28,485 bases of DNA from Deltaproteobacteria bacterium (GTDB taxonomy: Bacteria > Desulfobacterota > Syntrophia > Syntrophales > UBA5619): NCBI GenBank assembly GCA_026388345.1, contig JAPLJY010000171.1, forward strand, positions 1 through 28,485, given 5' to 3'. This document shows, in pieces, positions 1-7,294 of the stretch (positions are counted from its first letter, which is position 1; the number at the start of each line of letters is the position of its first letter). Position numbers and translations under genes: made by a program. The notes beneath the pieces were generated by a model. That model did not search any database. It was not told where the DNA came from and saw nothing but the letters and a program-made list of their open reading frames with translations.

Positions 1-1
1 C

Positions 2-628
2 CAGAGCTATGCCTGCAAGGTGGGGGTCGGCGACGTGCTGATCGGCGCGTCGCAGACGGTCGCCGAGTATAACGGGGCGGCCAAAGCCTCTCACATCAAG
101 GACAAGATCATCGAGATGAACCAGTTGAACGAGACGCTCTATTGCGGATGCATCGCCTGTGCATCGGAAGGACATCAAGAACCCAGCGGAACTTACCTGG
201 TCGACACCCTCCTGGCCAATGTGCACAAGCAGAACGTCACCCGGCTTCCATACGAAATCGCCCGCCTGGCCCAGGACATTGCCGGCGGTCTGATGGTCAC
301 CCTGCCCTCGGAAGCGGATCTCCGTTCGCCGGATGTCGGAAAGTGGATCGAAAAATACTACCGAGGCGTCGAAGGCGTCCCCGTGGAGGACCGGATGCGC
401 ATCCTGCGGCTGATTGAAAACCTCACGTTGGGGTCCGCCGCCGTGGGATACCTCACGGAATCGATGCACGGCGCCGGATCCCCGCAGGCGCAGCGAATCA
501 TGATTTCCCGCCTGGTCGATCTGAAGGGGAAGCAACGTAAAGCCAAGAGGCTCTGCGGCATCGCCACGGAATCCGGGGGGAGCACAACTGGAACCAATCC
601 TATGCAACAAGTTAAACCTATTCAATAG
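2..628 (+). CDS. abfD: 4-hydroxybutyryl-CoA dehydratase/vinylacetyl-CoA isomerase, C-terminal part (5' end outside window)
   Basis: The reading frame is open from base 2 to the stop at 628, so the gene enters from the left edge. The fragment has family hallmarks: SYACKVGVGDVLIGA at its start, then PYEIARLAQDIAGGL and HGAGSPQAQRI. These belong to the flavin and [4Fe-4S] enzyme that dehydrates 4-hydroxybutyryl-CoA to crotonyl-CoA, a relative of 4-hydroxyphenylacetate 3-monooxygenase. The Cys in SYACK sits about where the family carries a cluster-ligating Cys; the other ligands would lie upstream of the window. The family is about 480-490 residues, so roughly 205 C-terminal residues are present. 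The GTG at 20 is internal, because the homology runs through it. The enzyme is oxygen sensitive and points to anaerobic metabolism (4-aminobutyrate or succinate fermentation, or the 4-hydroxybutyrate route). A substrate variant within the family cannot be excluded. Confidence 0.85.
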   Translation, partial: QSYACKVGVGDVLIGASQTVAEYNGAAKASHIKDKIIEMNQLNETLYCGCIACASEGHQEPSGTYLVDTLLANVHKQNVTRLPYEIARLAQDIAGGLMVTLPSEADLRSPDVGKWIEKYYRGVEGVPVEDRMRILRLIENLTLGSAAVGYLTESMHGAGSPQAQRIMISRLVDLKGKQRKAKRLCGIATESGGSTTGTNPMQQVKPIQ

Positions 629-676
629 TTATCGGGATGGGCGTGATGAGAAAATCGTAAAAGTGGAGGCATGAAA

Positions 677-1513
677 ATGAAAGCGGCATTTATACTGGTA
701 CCTTCCGAATCGAGGAGGCTCATTGCAAAAGGCGTTGCGGCAATGAAAGAGATAAAAGATGCGAGAGAAAGTGGATATACAATCATCTGCGGCGGTACCA
801 CAAACGGATATGTGGCACAGGAAATACTGGGCGTAACCGATATTCCTCCCCAAAAATATACGGCAGGTACAATTTGCAGCCGTGTAGTATGTACGACCGA
901 CATTGACAAGCGATCTCCTTTCCCAATCATCCTGTTTCAGGGGAAGAGGATAACCAAGACCATCCCTGAAGCCCTCAATGATTTTCACCTGGAAACCGTC
1001 ATCATCAAGGGCGCCAACGCCATCGATGCAAATGGGAAAGTTGGCGTTATTTCATCCGGATTCGACGGTGGGACCATGGGGGCAACACTCGGTACCGCAG
1101 TATCACAGGGTCTTAAATATATCGTACCGGTTGGCCTTGAAAAACTCGTCCCATCTGTCGAAGAGGCATGTGCATGGACCGGGGCAAAGACCCTTGACTA
1201 CTCCATGGGAGCCGATTTTGGAATGTTTATAACACCCAATGCCCTGGTCGTAACGGAAATCGAAGCCCTGAGAATCCTGGCAGGAGTGAACTCAAAACAT
1301 GTCGCCTCCGGTGGGATTGGTGAGTGTGCGGGTGCCGTGGTGATCGTTTCCGAGGGCGCTGAAGATAATGTTAAAAAAGCGATTTCCATTATTGAAAAAA
1401 TTAAGGGAGAGCCTGCTCTCCCCGATTTCAAGGGGACCTGCAAGACATGTCGTTATAAGTGCATATATGCCGGCAAGGATCAAAGTGATCTTCCTGAATG
1501 GTTGAGGGATTGA
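677..1513 (+). CDS. conserved protein of unknown function, possible NagB/RpiA-like fold, C-terminal Cys cluster
   Basis: About 278 residues with no recognised named family. The start at 677 is preferred because GGAGG (665-669) lies 7 bases upstream; the ATG at 671 is in frame but only one base from the same site. The N-terminal part alternates hydrophobic strands and glycine turns (IICGGTTNGYVAQEIL, then VIIKGANAID and GVISSGFDGGTMGATLG). This resembles sugar-isomerase or CoA-transferase-like Rossmannoid folds, but the assignment is inference. The C-terminus has CKTCRYKC plus an upstream Cys, which could bind a metal or an iron-sulfur cluster. No signal peptide or membrane segment is visible, so it is probably cytoplasmic. 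It follows the dehydratase gene by 48 bases and may be cotranscribed with it. Function unknown. Confidence 0.75.
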   Translation: MKAAFILVPSESRRLIAKGVAAMKEIKDARESGYTIICGGTTNGYVAQEILGVTDIPPQKYTAGTICSRVVCTTDIDKRSPFPIILFQGKRITKTIPEALNDFHLETVIIKGANAIDANGKVGVISSGFDGGTMGATLGTAVSQGLKYIVPVGLEKLVPSVEEACAWTGAKTLDYSMGADFGMFITPNALVVTEIEALRILAGVNSKHVASGGIGECAGAVVIVSEGAEDNVKKAISIIEKIKGEPALPDFKGTCKTCRYKCIYAGKDQSDLPEWLRD

Positions 1514-1669
1514 TGACGCGAAACCGGCACGATGCGAATATAATGAAGGGGGGTAAGAATATATTCGTTACCATACATATCGTTTCATAGAAGGCAATTT
1601 GTAAATAGAAACGGCGCTCCAATCATTTAAACGTCCCACTAAACCGAACAAGATAAGAGAGGAGAGATC

Positions 1670-2659
1670 ATGCAGAAAAAAACGTTTCTTCGGACGATGG
1701 TAAGTGTCAGTTTGGTGGCTTTTTTGATCATGGCCTTCGCGATTCCGGGGGCTCAGGCCCAGGCGAAATTTCCCAGCCGTCCCCTGACCATGATTTGTCC
1801 CTTCGCCGCCGGAGGGGGAACAGATGCCGTGGCCAGAATGGTTGCGGTCCTGATGGAGCAAGACCTGGGGCAGCCGGTCAATGTGGTGAACCGGACGGGT
1901 GGAGGCGGAGCCGTCGGGCATACCGCGGGCTCGACCGCCGCTCCCGATGGGTACACCATGACGCTCGCCACAGGGGATGTTACCATGCTCCACTGGATGG
2001 GGGTGGCACAGGTAACCTATAGGGATCTGAGGGCCGTTGGGCTGGCCAATTTCGATGCCTCGTCGCTCAATGTCCGGGCCGACGCACCATGGAAAAACGT
2101 GAAGGAGCTTCAGGACTATGCCAAGGCGAATCCCGGCAAGTTGAAGGCCTCGGGCACGGGAAAGGGCGGATGCTGGGACATAGCCCGGGCGGGCTGGCTG
2201 ATGACAGCCGGTATTCCCGTTGATGCCATCCCCTGGGTCCCCAGCAGCGGCGCTGCCCCCTCCCTTCAGGATATGATGGCGGGCGGTATCCAGGTGGTTC
2301 CCTGCAGCCTGGCGGAAGCCCGCGCCCTGATTGACGCCAAAAAGGTCAGATCCCTCGCGATCATGGCAGAAAATCGGCTGGAACTCTTCCCCGATGTCCC
2401 CACCCTCAAGGAATCGGGCTTGAACTGGAGCTTTGGTGTGTGGAGAGGAGTCGTGGTCCCCAAGGGAACCCCGGATGATGTGGTTGCTATCCTGGAGAAA
2501 TCCCTGGCCAAAGTGGTCAAGAGCCCCAAGTACAAGGAATTCATGGATAAGAGTGGCTTAGGGATAGTGTGGAAGCCGGCCGCCGAGTTTGACAAGTACA
2601 TGGCCGCGGAGGACGCGAGCAACCAACAGGTCATGAAAACAGCCGGAATGATTAAATAA
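1670..2659 (+). CDS. tctC: tripartite tricarboxylate transporter substrate-binding protein (TctC/Bug family)
   Basis: 329 residues with a classic N-terminal signal peptide (MQKKTFLRTM, a hydrophobic core, AQA cleavage near residue 27), so it is periplasmic. After the signal it has the TctC/Bug opening PSRPLTMICPFAAGGGTDAV and the ligand-binding segments NRTGGGGAVG and PDGYTM. The strong ribosome site AGAGGAGAGA sits just before the ATG. Bug proteins bind organic acids such as citrate, dicarboxylates or aromatic acids and deliver them to TctAB. Ligand identity cannot be read from sequence. It heads the tctCBA set and is separated from tctB by a hairpin, which would give more binding protein than membrane subunits. 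TATAAT at 1539-1544 could be a -10 box, but no good -35 is seen at the right distance. Confidence 0.93.
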   Translation: MQKKTFLRTMVSVSLVAFLIMAFAIPGAQAQAKFPSRPLTMICPFAAGGGTDAVARMVAVLMEQDLGQPVNVVNRTGGGGAVGHTAGSTAAPDGYTMTLATGDVTMLHWMGVAQVTYRDLRAVGLANFDASSLNVRADAPWKNVKELQDYAKANPGKLKASGTGKGGCWDIARAGWLMTAGIPVDAIPWVPSSGAAPSLQDMMAGGIQVVPCSLAEARALIDAKKVRSLAIMAENRLELFPDVPTLKESGLNWSFGVWRGVVVPKGTPDDVVAILEKSLAKVVKSPKYKEFMDKSGLGIVWKPAAEFDKYMAAEDASNQQVMKTAGMIK

Positions 2660-2678
2660 CCCGAACCTTTTTCATGGG

Positions 2679-2719
2679 AAAGCGGTCGGGAATCTTCCTG
2701 ATTCCCGACTGCTTTTCTT
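2679..2719 (+). terminator. terminator or attenuator hairpin between tctC and tctB
   Basis: Arms at 2679-2694 and 2700-2715 pair over 16 positions with one G-T wobble. They enclose a 5-base loop, and the 3' arm runs into TTTTCTT. The form is that of a Rho-independent terminator. Because tctB and tctA follow on the same strand, it may act as a partial terminator or an mRNA 3'-end stabiliser, raising tctC expression over tctBA. Confidence 0.7.
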
Positions 2720-2738
2720 ACTTCGAGGATATAATGAT

Positions 2739-3239
2739 ATGGGGAAAAAAGACTATATAGGCGGCGGCATTTTTGCTTGCCTTGGTATTGTTATATGGGT
2801 GCTCACTTTTTCATTTCCGGAGTTGGCAGCAATAGGCAGTGTACATGCACATCCCGGACCCTCTCTTTTCCCCCGGGTTCTTGGCACCCTCTTCATCTTC
2901 TTCGGGTCACTGGTTATCTTTAGCGGCTGGCGAACCAGTAAACTGCCTCCTCCGCCACCACCTCCCGAAGAAGAAGACGGCGTAAAAATAGCGCCATTGA
3001 ATTATTTCAATCCCATTCTGGTCATGATCCTCATTGCTGCTTTTATCGCTTTGGCTCCGAAATTGGGCTTCATCATCACGGGAGCGGCGGTTCTTGCAGT
3101 ATTGATGATAAAATTACATGTTGCACCCCTCAAGAGCGTGATTGCTTCGGTCTGTGTTATCTGTGTAATCTATTTTATATTTGCGAAAATATTGAGGGTT
3201 CCCCTGCCGCAGGGCATTTTAGCCCCTTTAGGCTTTTAA
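2739..3239 (+). CDS. tctB: tripartite tricarboxylate transporter small membrane subunit (TctB)
   Basis: 166 residues. Four hydrophobic segments can be read: about residues 8-28, 45-62, 90-107 and 112-155, the last being a pair. A short cytoplasmic stretch with seven consecutive prolines and acidic residues (about 70-81) lies between the second and third. This size and layout match TctB (DUF1468), the poorly conserved small permease subunit. The call is supported mainly by position between tctC and tctA. GAGGATATAATG just upstream provides a modest ribosome site. The gap to tctA is short, so the two are very likely cotranscribed. Role: inner-membrane partner of TctA in sodium- or proton-coupled organic-acid uptake. 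Confidence 0.88.
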   Translation: MGKKDYIGGGIFACLGIVIWVLTFSFPELAAIGSVHAHPGPSLFPRVLGTLFIFFGSLVIFSGWRTSKLPPPPPPPEEEDGVKIAPLNYFNPILVMILIAAFIALAPKLGFIITGAAVLAVLMIKLHVAPLKSVIASVCVICVIYFIFAKILRVPLPQGILAPLGF

Positions 3240-3283
3240 CCCCTTTGGGATGGTGGGAAGATAATGAAGAGGATGGTAAAAAT

Positions 3284-4795
3284 ATGGAATCTGCAATTCA
3301 AGGTTTATTACTGCTCTTAGAGCCGAAGACCCTGGTGACGATCGTTGTCTGTAGTATCTACGGCCTCTTCGTCGGCTCGATTCCCGGCTTGAGCGCCACA
3401 CTGGCGGCCTCCCTGCTGGTCCCGTTCACTTTCTTCATGGACCCCGTTCCCGCCCTGGTCTCCATCGTGACCATGTCGGCCATGGCGATCTTTGCGGGCG
3501 ATATTCCCGCGGCCCTCATTCGCATCCCGGGAACCCCTTCTTCCGCTGCCTATACGCAGGATTCTTTCGCCTTGACGCAGCAGGGGAAAGCGCAATTGGT
3601 GCTGGGCACGGATGTTCTCTTTTCTGCTGTTGGCGGTTTGATGGGCGCCGTCGTACTGATGACTTCGGCGCCGCTTTTGGCTGAAATAGCCATGAAATTT
3701 TCAACTTTTGAATACTTCTGGCTCGCGGCTCTGGGACTCAGCGCGACGGTCATGGTTTCCGCAGATTCGCAGGCAAAAGGGGCCATTTCCATGTGCCTGG
3801 GACTATTTCTGTCCACCATCGGCGTGGACATTACCCTCGGCTACCCCCGCTTCACATTCGGCAATGTCGACCTTCTGAACGGTATATCCTTTATTCCGGC
3901 CATGATCGGCGTTTTCGGGATTTCCGAAATCATGCGCAATGTCATGGAGGCGGACAGGAAGATGATATTTGCGGTCAAGAAGGTGCAGACCAAAGGTATT
4001 TTTAAGGACGTCTGGCCGCTTTTTAGAAAGTATCAATGGAATATGTGGAGGTCCGGGGCTATCGGAACCTTCATCGGTGTGCTTCCCGGGGCCGGCGCCG
4101 ATATTGCGGCCTGGATAGCCTATGCCGTCTCCAAGAGAGGTTCCAAGGAGCCGGAGTTGTATGGAAAGGGTTCCATCGAGGCGATAGTGGATGCAGGCAC
4201 GGCGAACAACGCCTGCCTGGCCGGAGACTGGGTCCCGGCGCTCGTCTTCGGGATTCCGGGGGATTCGATCACGGCCGTCGTCATCGGGGTACTTTTTATG
4301 AAGGGGCTCCGCCCGGGGCCGATGATCTTCGAACAACAGCCGGAGATCATCTATGCGGTTTACTTAGCCTTTATCATCGCCAACCTCCTGATGGTTCCTT
4401 TCGGGTACCTGGCTGTGAAAACCAGCTCCCAGATGCTCCGAGTCCCCAAGCATATTCTTATCCCGATCATCATGATGATGGCCATAACCGGTGCATTTGC
4501 GATGAATAACGACGTGTTCGACATCGTTGTGCTGGGTCTTATGGGCATCGTCGGCTTCTTCATGGAAAGACACGGCTACCCGGTGGCTCCGATTGTGCTT
4601 GGCCTGGTCCTGGGGCCTATCCTGGAGCAGAATTTCATGGCGAGCATGATCAAGTCCGATTGGGATTTGACCCTCTTTTTCGTGCGGCCGATCAGTGCGA
4701 TTTTAGGAGGCATTACCGTAGCCATGTGGGGCTTCCCGTTCCTGATGGCCTTTATTGAAAAGACGAAAAAGAACAATGGTGCCCCGGCGCATTAA
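3284..4795 (+). CDS. tctA: tripartite tricarboxylate transporter large permease (TctA)
   Basis: 503 residues from the ATG at 3284, the usual TctA size, with about 11-12 membrane segments. Family motifs are clear: VGSIPGLSATLAASLL near the start, IPGTPSSAAYTQDSFAL, GVLPGAGADIAAWIAYAVSK, and GDWVPALVFGIPGDSITA. TctA is the transport subunit of the tripartite tricarboxylate system in the inner membrane. The start at 3284 was chosen because GAAGAGGA lies about 10 bases upstream. An in-frame TTG at 3245 would add 13 mostly acidic residues with no family similarity. It is the last gene of the transporter set. A following gene starts 83 bases later after a small G/C hairpin (about 4841-4856). Confidence 0.95.
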   Translation: MESAIQGLLLLLEPKTLVTIVVCSIYGLFVGSIPGLSATLAASLLVPFTFFMDPVPALVSIVTMSAMAIFAGDIPAALIRIPGTPSSAAYTQDSFALTQQGKAQLVLGTDVLFSAVGGLMGAVVLMTSAPLLAEIAMKFSTFEYFWLAALGLSATVMVSADSQAKGAISMCLGLFLSTIGVDITLGYPRFTFGNVDLLNGISFIPAMIGVFGISEIMRNVMEADRKMIFAVKKVQTKGIFKDVWPLFRKYQWNMWRSGAIGTFIGVLPGAGADIAAWIAYAVSKRGSKEPELYGKGSIEAIVDAGTANNACLAGDWVPALVFGIPGDSITAVVIGVLFMKGLRPGPMIFEQQPEIIYAVYLAFIIANLLMVPFGYLAVKTSSQMLRVPKHILIPIIMMMAITGAFAMNNDVFDIVVLGLMGIVGFFMERHGYPVAPIVLGLVLGPILEQNFMASMIKSDWDLTLFFVRPISAILGGITVAMWGFPFLMAFIEKTKKNNGAPAH

Positions 4796-4878
4796 AAATG
4801 GAGAGTGAAGGAATGGTTTATCGGTATATCAAGAAATATTAGGGGAATGTCCCCCTATAAAAACAAGGAGGGAAAATC

Positions 4879-5826
4879 ATGATTACGAAGTTAGCAGTCG
4901 AAAAAACCCGTGGTCTGTTGGTCGCTACCCTGTTTATTTTCATCCTTTTCTCCGGCGTCAGCGTCTATGCGGCTGACAAACCCCTTGTTCTCAGCAAATA
5001 CCCCAACATCAAACTCGGCTTCACAAGTCAGAACTTCGCCAAGTGGCTTCCCCCTACCGCCCCTAATCTCAAAACAATTTTAGATTTCGCCAGTCAAAAA
5101 GGGTTTGCTTTTATTGAATTGCGTGATCCCAACGCCGGCCTGTCATTGAACGATGCCAAAGAAGTGGCGGATTATGCCAGGCAGAAAAATGTCGAAGTCA
5201 TTTATGCCATGGGTGTTGGCGGACTGGACGCCAACTATTTCGAGGTCTTCTCGCGCGGCCTGGGCAATACCATGGTCTTTAACGGACCCAAATTCGCCCG
5301 CACCGGCGCCAATGGCAGCGAGATGACGGACACCAAGAAACAATTCTGGTCCGCTACGGAATTCGCGCAACTCGTCCAGAACCTGAATCAAGCCGCCAAT
5401 ACCGCTAAAACCTTCGGTTACACCCTGTATGTCGAAAATGCCAACGAAAGCCTGGCCGGCGATGGCATTGCCACGTTCGGCATCGCCGACCTCTTCGGTC
5501 CGAAAGGCGTCAACGCCAATGTCGGATTCCAGCTCGACATGGCCAACTTCTTCTGCGTATCGCGTGTGGTAAACTCGCCCAGCGATGTGCAAAACTTCTT
5601 TGAGGCCAATGTGAAAAAGATGGGCTATTCTCACATGAAGACCTCTAAAAATCGGACCCCGCAGACTTTCCTCGACGGCAACGAATTGCCCTTTGACGTC
5701 TACCTCTCCTCCCTTTCCAGGAATGGCAAGGTCTATGTGACCATTGAACACGCCAACGCGGATACACTGGAGAATGCCTATACCAATCACCAAAAGAGCA
5801 TCGACTATCTGCTTAAAAACTTCTAA
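4879..5826 (+). CDS. exported sugar phosphate isomerase/epimerase-like TIM-barrel protein
   Basis: 315 residues with a good ribosome site (AAGGAGGG). The N-terminus looks like a cleavable signal peptide: KTR, a hydrophobic core at about 13-29, and VYA-AD cleavage near residue 31. The rest fits the xylose-isomerase-like TIM barrel (AP endonuclease 2 superfamily): IKLGFTSQNF as first strand, FIELRD, VIYAMGVGG, then YVENANE, GFQLDMANF, YSHMKTS and VTIEHAN. The four expected metal ligands can be placed at E186, D220, H252 and E290, so the active site looks intact. The family isomerises or epimerises sugars, inosose or hydroxypyruvate and is usually cytoplasmic; export is unusual but has parallels among secreted family members. 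Between tct and glc genes, it may process a substrate before uptake. The exact reaction is unknown. Confidence 0.85.
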   Translation: MITKLAVEKTRGLLVATLFIFILFSGVSVYAADKPLVLSKYPNIKLGFTSQNFAKWLPPTAPNLKTILDFASQKGFAFIELRDPNAGLSLNDAKEVADYARQKNVEVIYAMGVGGLDANYFEVFSRGLGNTMVFNGPKFARTGANGSEMTDTKKQFWSATEFAQLVQNLNQAANTAKTFGYTLYVENANESLAGDGIATFGIADLFGPKGVNANVGFQLDMANFFCVSRVVNSPSDVQNFFEANVKKMGYSHMKTSKNRTPQTFLDGNELPFDVYLSSLSRNGKVYVTIEHANADTLENAYTNHQKSIDYLLKNF

Positions 5827-5861
5827 ACGGCAAGATGGCAGAGCTCTAACTTGTGAACATA

Positions 5862-5987
5862 ATGTACGATTTCAGTCATCCGGAAATCAAAGCGGCAATC
5901 GAAGCGGTGGTAGCCTGCGCTGAGAAGCACGGCAAACCGGTTTTGGTCCGCTGTGAATCCATGTACCGTTGGTTACGAATTGGATAG
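5862..5987 (+). pseudogene. remnant of an HpcH/HpaI-type aldolase (C-terminal fragment)
   Basis: A 41-codon frame begins at ATG 5862 and ends at the TAG at 5985. It reads HPEIKAAIEAVVACAEKHGK and continues with PVLVR. This resembles the segment late in class II 2-keto-3-deoxy-glucarate/HpcH aldolases, where a D-HPE-AI-VV-GKP pattern follows the active site. Nothing of the upstream catalytic part is present, no ribosome site precedes the ATG, and its end overlaps the start of glcF. I read it as a decayed gene end. The assignment rests on a short match and could be wrong. Confidence 0.45.
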
Positions 5988-7294
5988 ATGAGATGCTTCC
6001 GTTGAAGACAGGGTTGCTGGATCCGGCCGTAAAAGATGAATTGTCCCGTTGTTTACACTGTGGAATGTGTTTGCAGGTCTGTCCGACGTACCACATCTAC
6101 GGCACGGAAATGGATTCTCCCCGGGGGCGCATCGCCTTGATGCGGGCCGTGGCCAAGGGGCAGTTGAAAGCGGAGGAACTGCCGTCATCTTTTACCCGTC
6201 ATATCGAGTTGTGCCTGGGATGCCGGGCCTGTGAGACCGCCTGTCCCTCCGGTGTAAAGTACGGCCACGTGATTAAAGCCGCCCAGACGACCATTCGGCA
6301 GAACACAAAGGAGAGCTGGGCGGCCACCGGCGTGAAATGGCTTGGGTTCAAGCAGCTGATGCCTTTCCGCGAACGCTTGAAAGTATTGGCTTCCGTATTG
6401 TGGCTGTACGAAAATAGCGGTTTGCAGACCGTCTTCCGGTCATTGCATTTCATGCCCCAGTCGCTGCGACAAATGGAACTGCTTCTCCCCCCCATATCCC
6501 GTGAATATTTCAATTATTCGGTTCCCGCACCGGCCATCGGCAAAAAACGGGGCAAGGTTGCCTTCTTTATCGGTTGTGTCCAGGAGGCATTTTTGGCCAA
6601 GGCCAACCGCGCCACCATTCGCGTGCTGCAGCGCAATGGTTATGAAGTCCATTTTCCGGCCGGGCAAACCTGTTGCGGGGCCGCCCAGCTGCACCAGGGC
6701 GAACTCGATTTTGCCTGCGAGTTGGCCCGCAAGAACATCGATGCTTTTCTGGACCATGGTTTTGAAGCGGTCATCAGCAATGCCGGGGGGTGCGGCGCCA
6801 CGCTGAAAGAGGACTATGCGGAACTGTTCACAGAGGATCCGATCTACTCCGCCAGGGCCGCTCGTTTTTCTGCACTGGTGCAGGATTTCAGTGAATTCAT
6901 GCTGGATCATCTGCACGAGCCGCCCAATGGGGTTGTGCAGGCCCGTGCCGTGTATTCCGATTCCTGCCACCTTCGCCATGTCCAGAAGATCAAGAAACAA
7001 CCGCGCCAATTGCTCCGGATGATTCCCGGGCTGGAACTGGTGGAGCTGAAACGTCCCGATCTATGCTGCGGTTCGGCCGGTGTCTACAATATCATGCACC
7101 CTCAAACCGCAAACCCCATCCTCGATCTGAAAATGGAGGATATCAAGGCTGCAAAAGCCGACCTTCTGATCGTGAGCAATACGGGCTGTCACATGCAACT
7201 GATCGCGGGCACCAAACGGTCAAACTACCCGATACGGGTGCTCTATATCGCTGAAGCGTTGGAAGAATCTTACACAATGGGAAGCCAGGGATGA
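5969..7294 (+). CDS. glcF: glycolate/2-hydroxyacid dehydrogenase iron-sulfur subunit (GlcF-like)
   Basis: Up to 441 residues. Two 4Fe-4S ferredoxin motifs lie at the N-terminus: CLHCGMCLQVCPTY (C28, C31, C34, C38) and CLGCRACETACPSG (C82, C85, C88, C92). Two cysteine-rich CCG domains follow: FFIGCVQ with QTCCGAAQLHQGE, and SDSCHLRH with PDLCCGSAGVYN. This order defines GlcF and its relatives, which take electrons from a flavin subunit that oxidises glycolate or D-lactate-type acids and pass them toward the respiratory chain. The longest frame starts at TTG 5969; ATG at 5993 (MLPLKTGLLDP) is an equally plausible true start, and neither has a strong ribosome site. It overlaps the next gene by 4 bases (ATGA), a sign of translational coupling. 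Confidence 0.93.
   Translation: MVTNWIDEMLPLKTGLLDPAVKDELSRCLHCGMCLQVCPTYHIYGTEMDSPRGRIALMRAVAKGQLKAEELPSSFTRHIELCLGCRACETACPSGVKYGHVIKAAQTTIRQNTKESWAATGVKWLGFKQLMPFRERLKVLASVLWLYENSGLQTVFRSLHFMPQSLRQMELLLPPISREYFNYSVPAPAIGKKRGKVAFFIGCVQEAFLAKANRATIRVLQRNGYEVHFPAGQTCCGAAQLHQGELDFACELARKNIDAFLDHGFEAVISNAGGCGATLKEDYAELFTEDPIYSARAARFSALVQDFSEFMLDHLHEPPNGVVQARAVYSDSCHLRHVQKIKKQPRQLLRMIPGLELVELKRPDLCCGSAGVYNIMHPQTANPILDLKMEDIKAAKADLLIVSNTGCHMQLIAGTKRSNYPIRVLYIAEALEESYTMGSQG

Noticed and set aside
5143..5793. 216-codon minus-strand frame over the exported TIM-barrel gene
   Set aside because: The plus-strand product has a coherent fold with metal ligands; the minus product has none.
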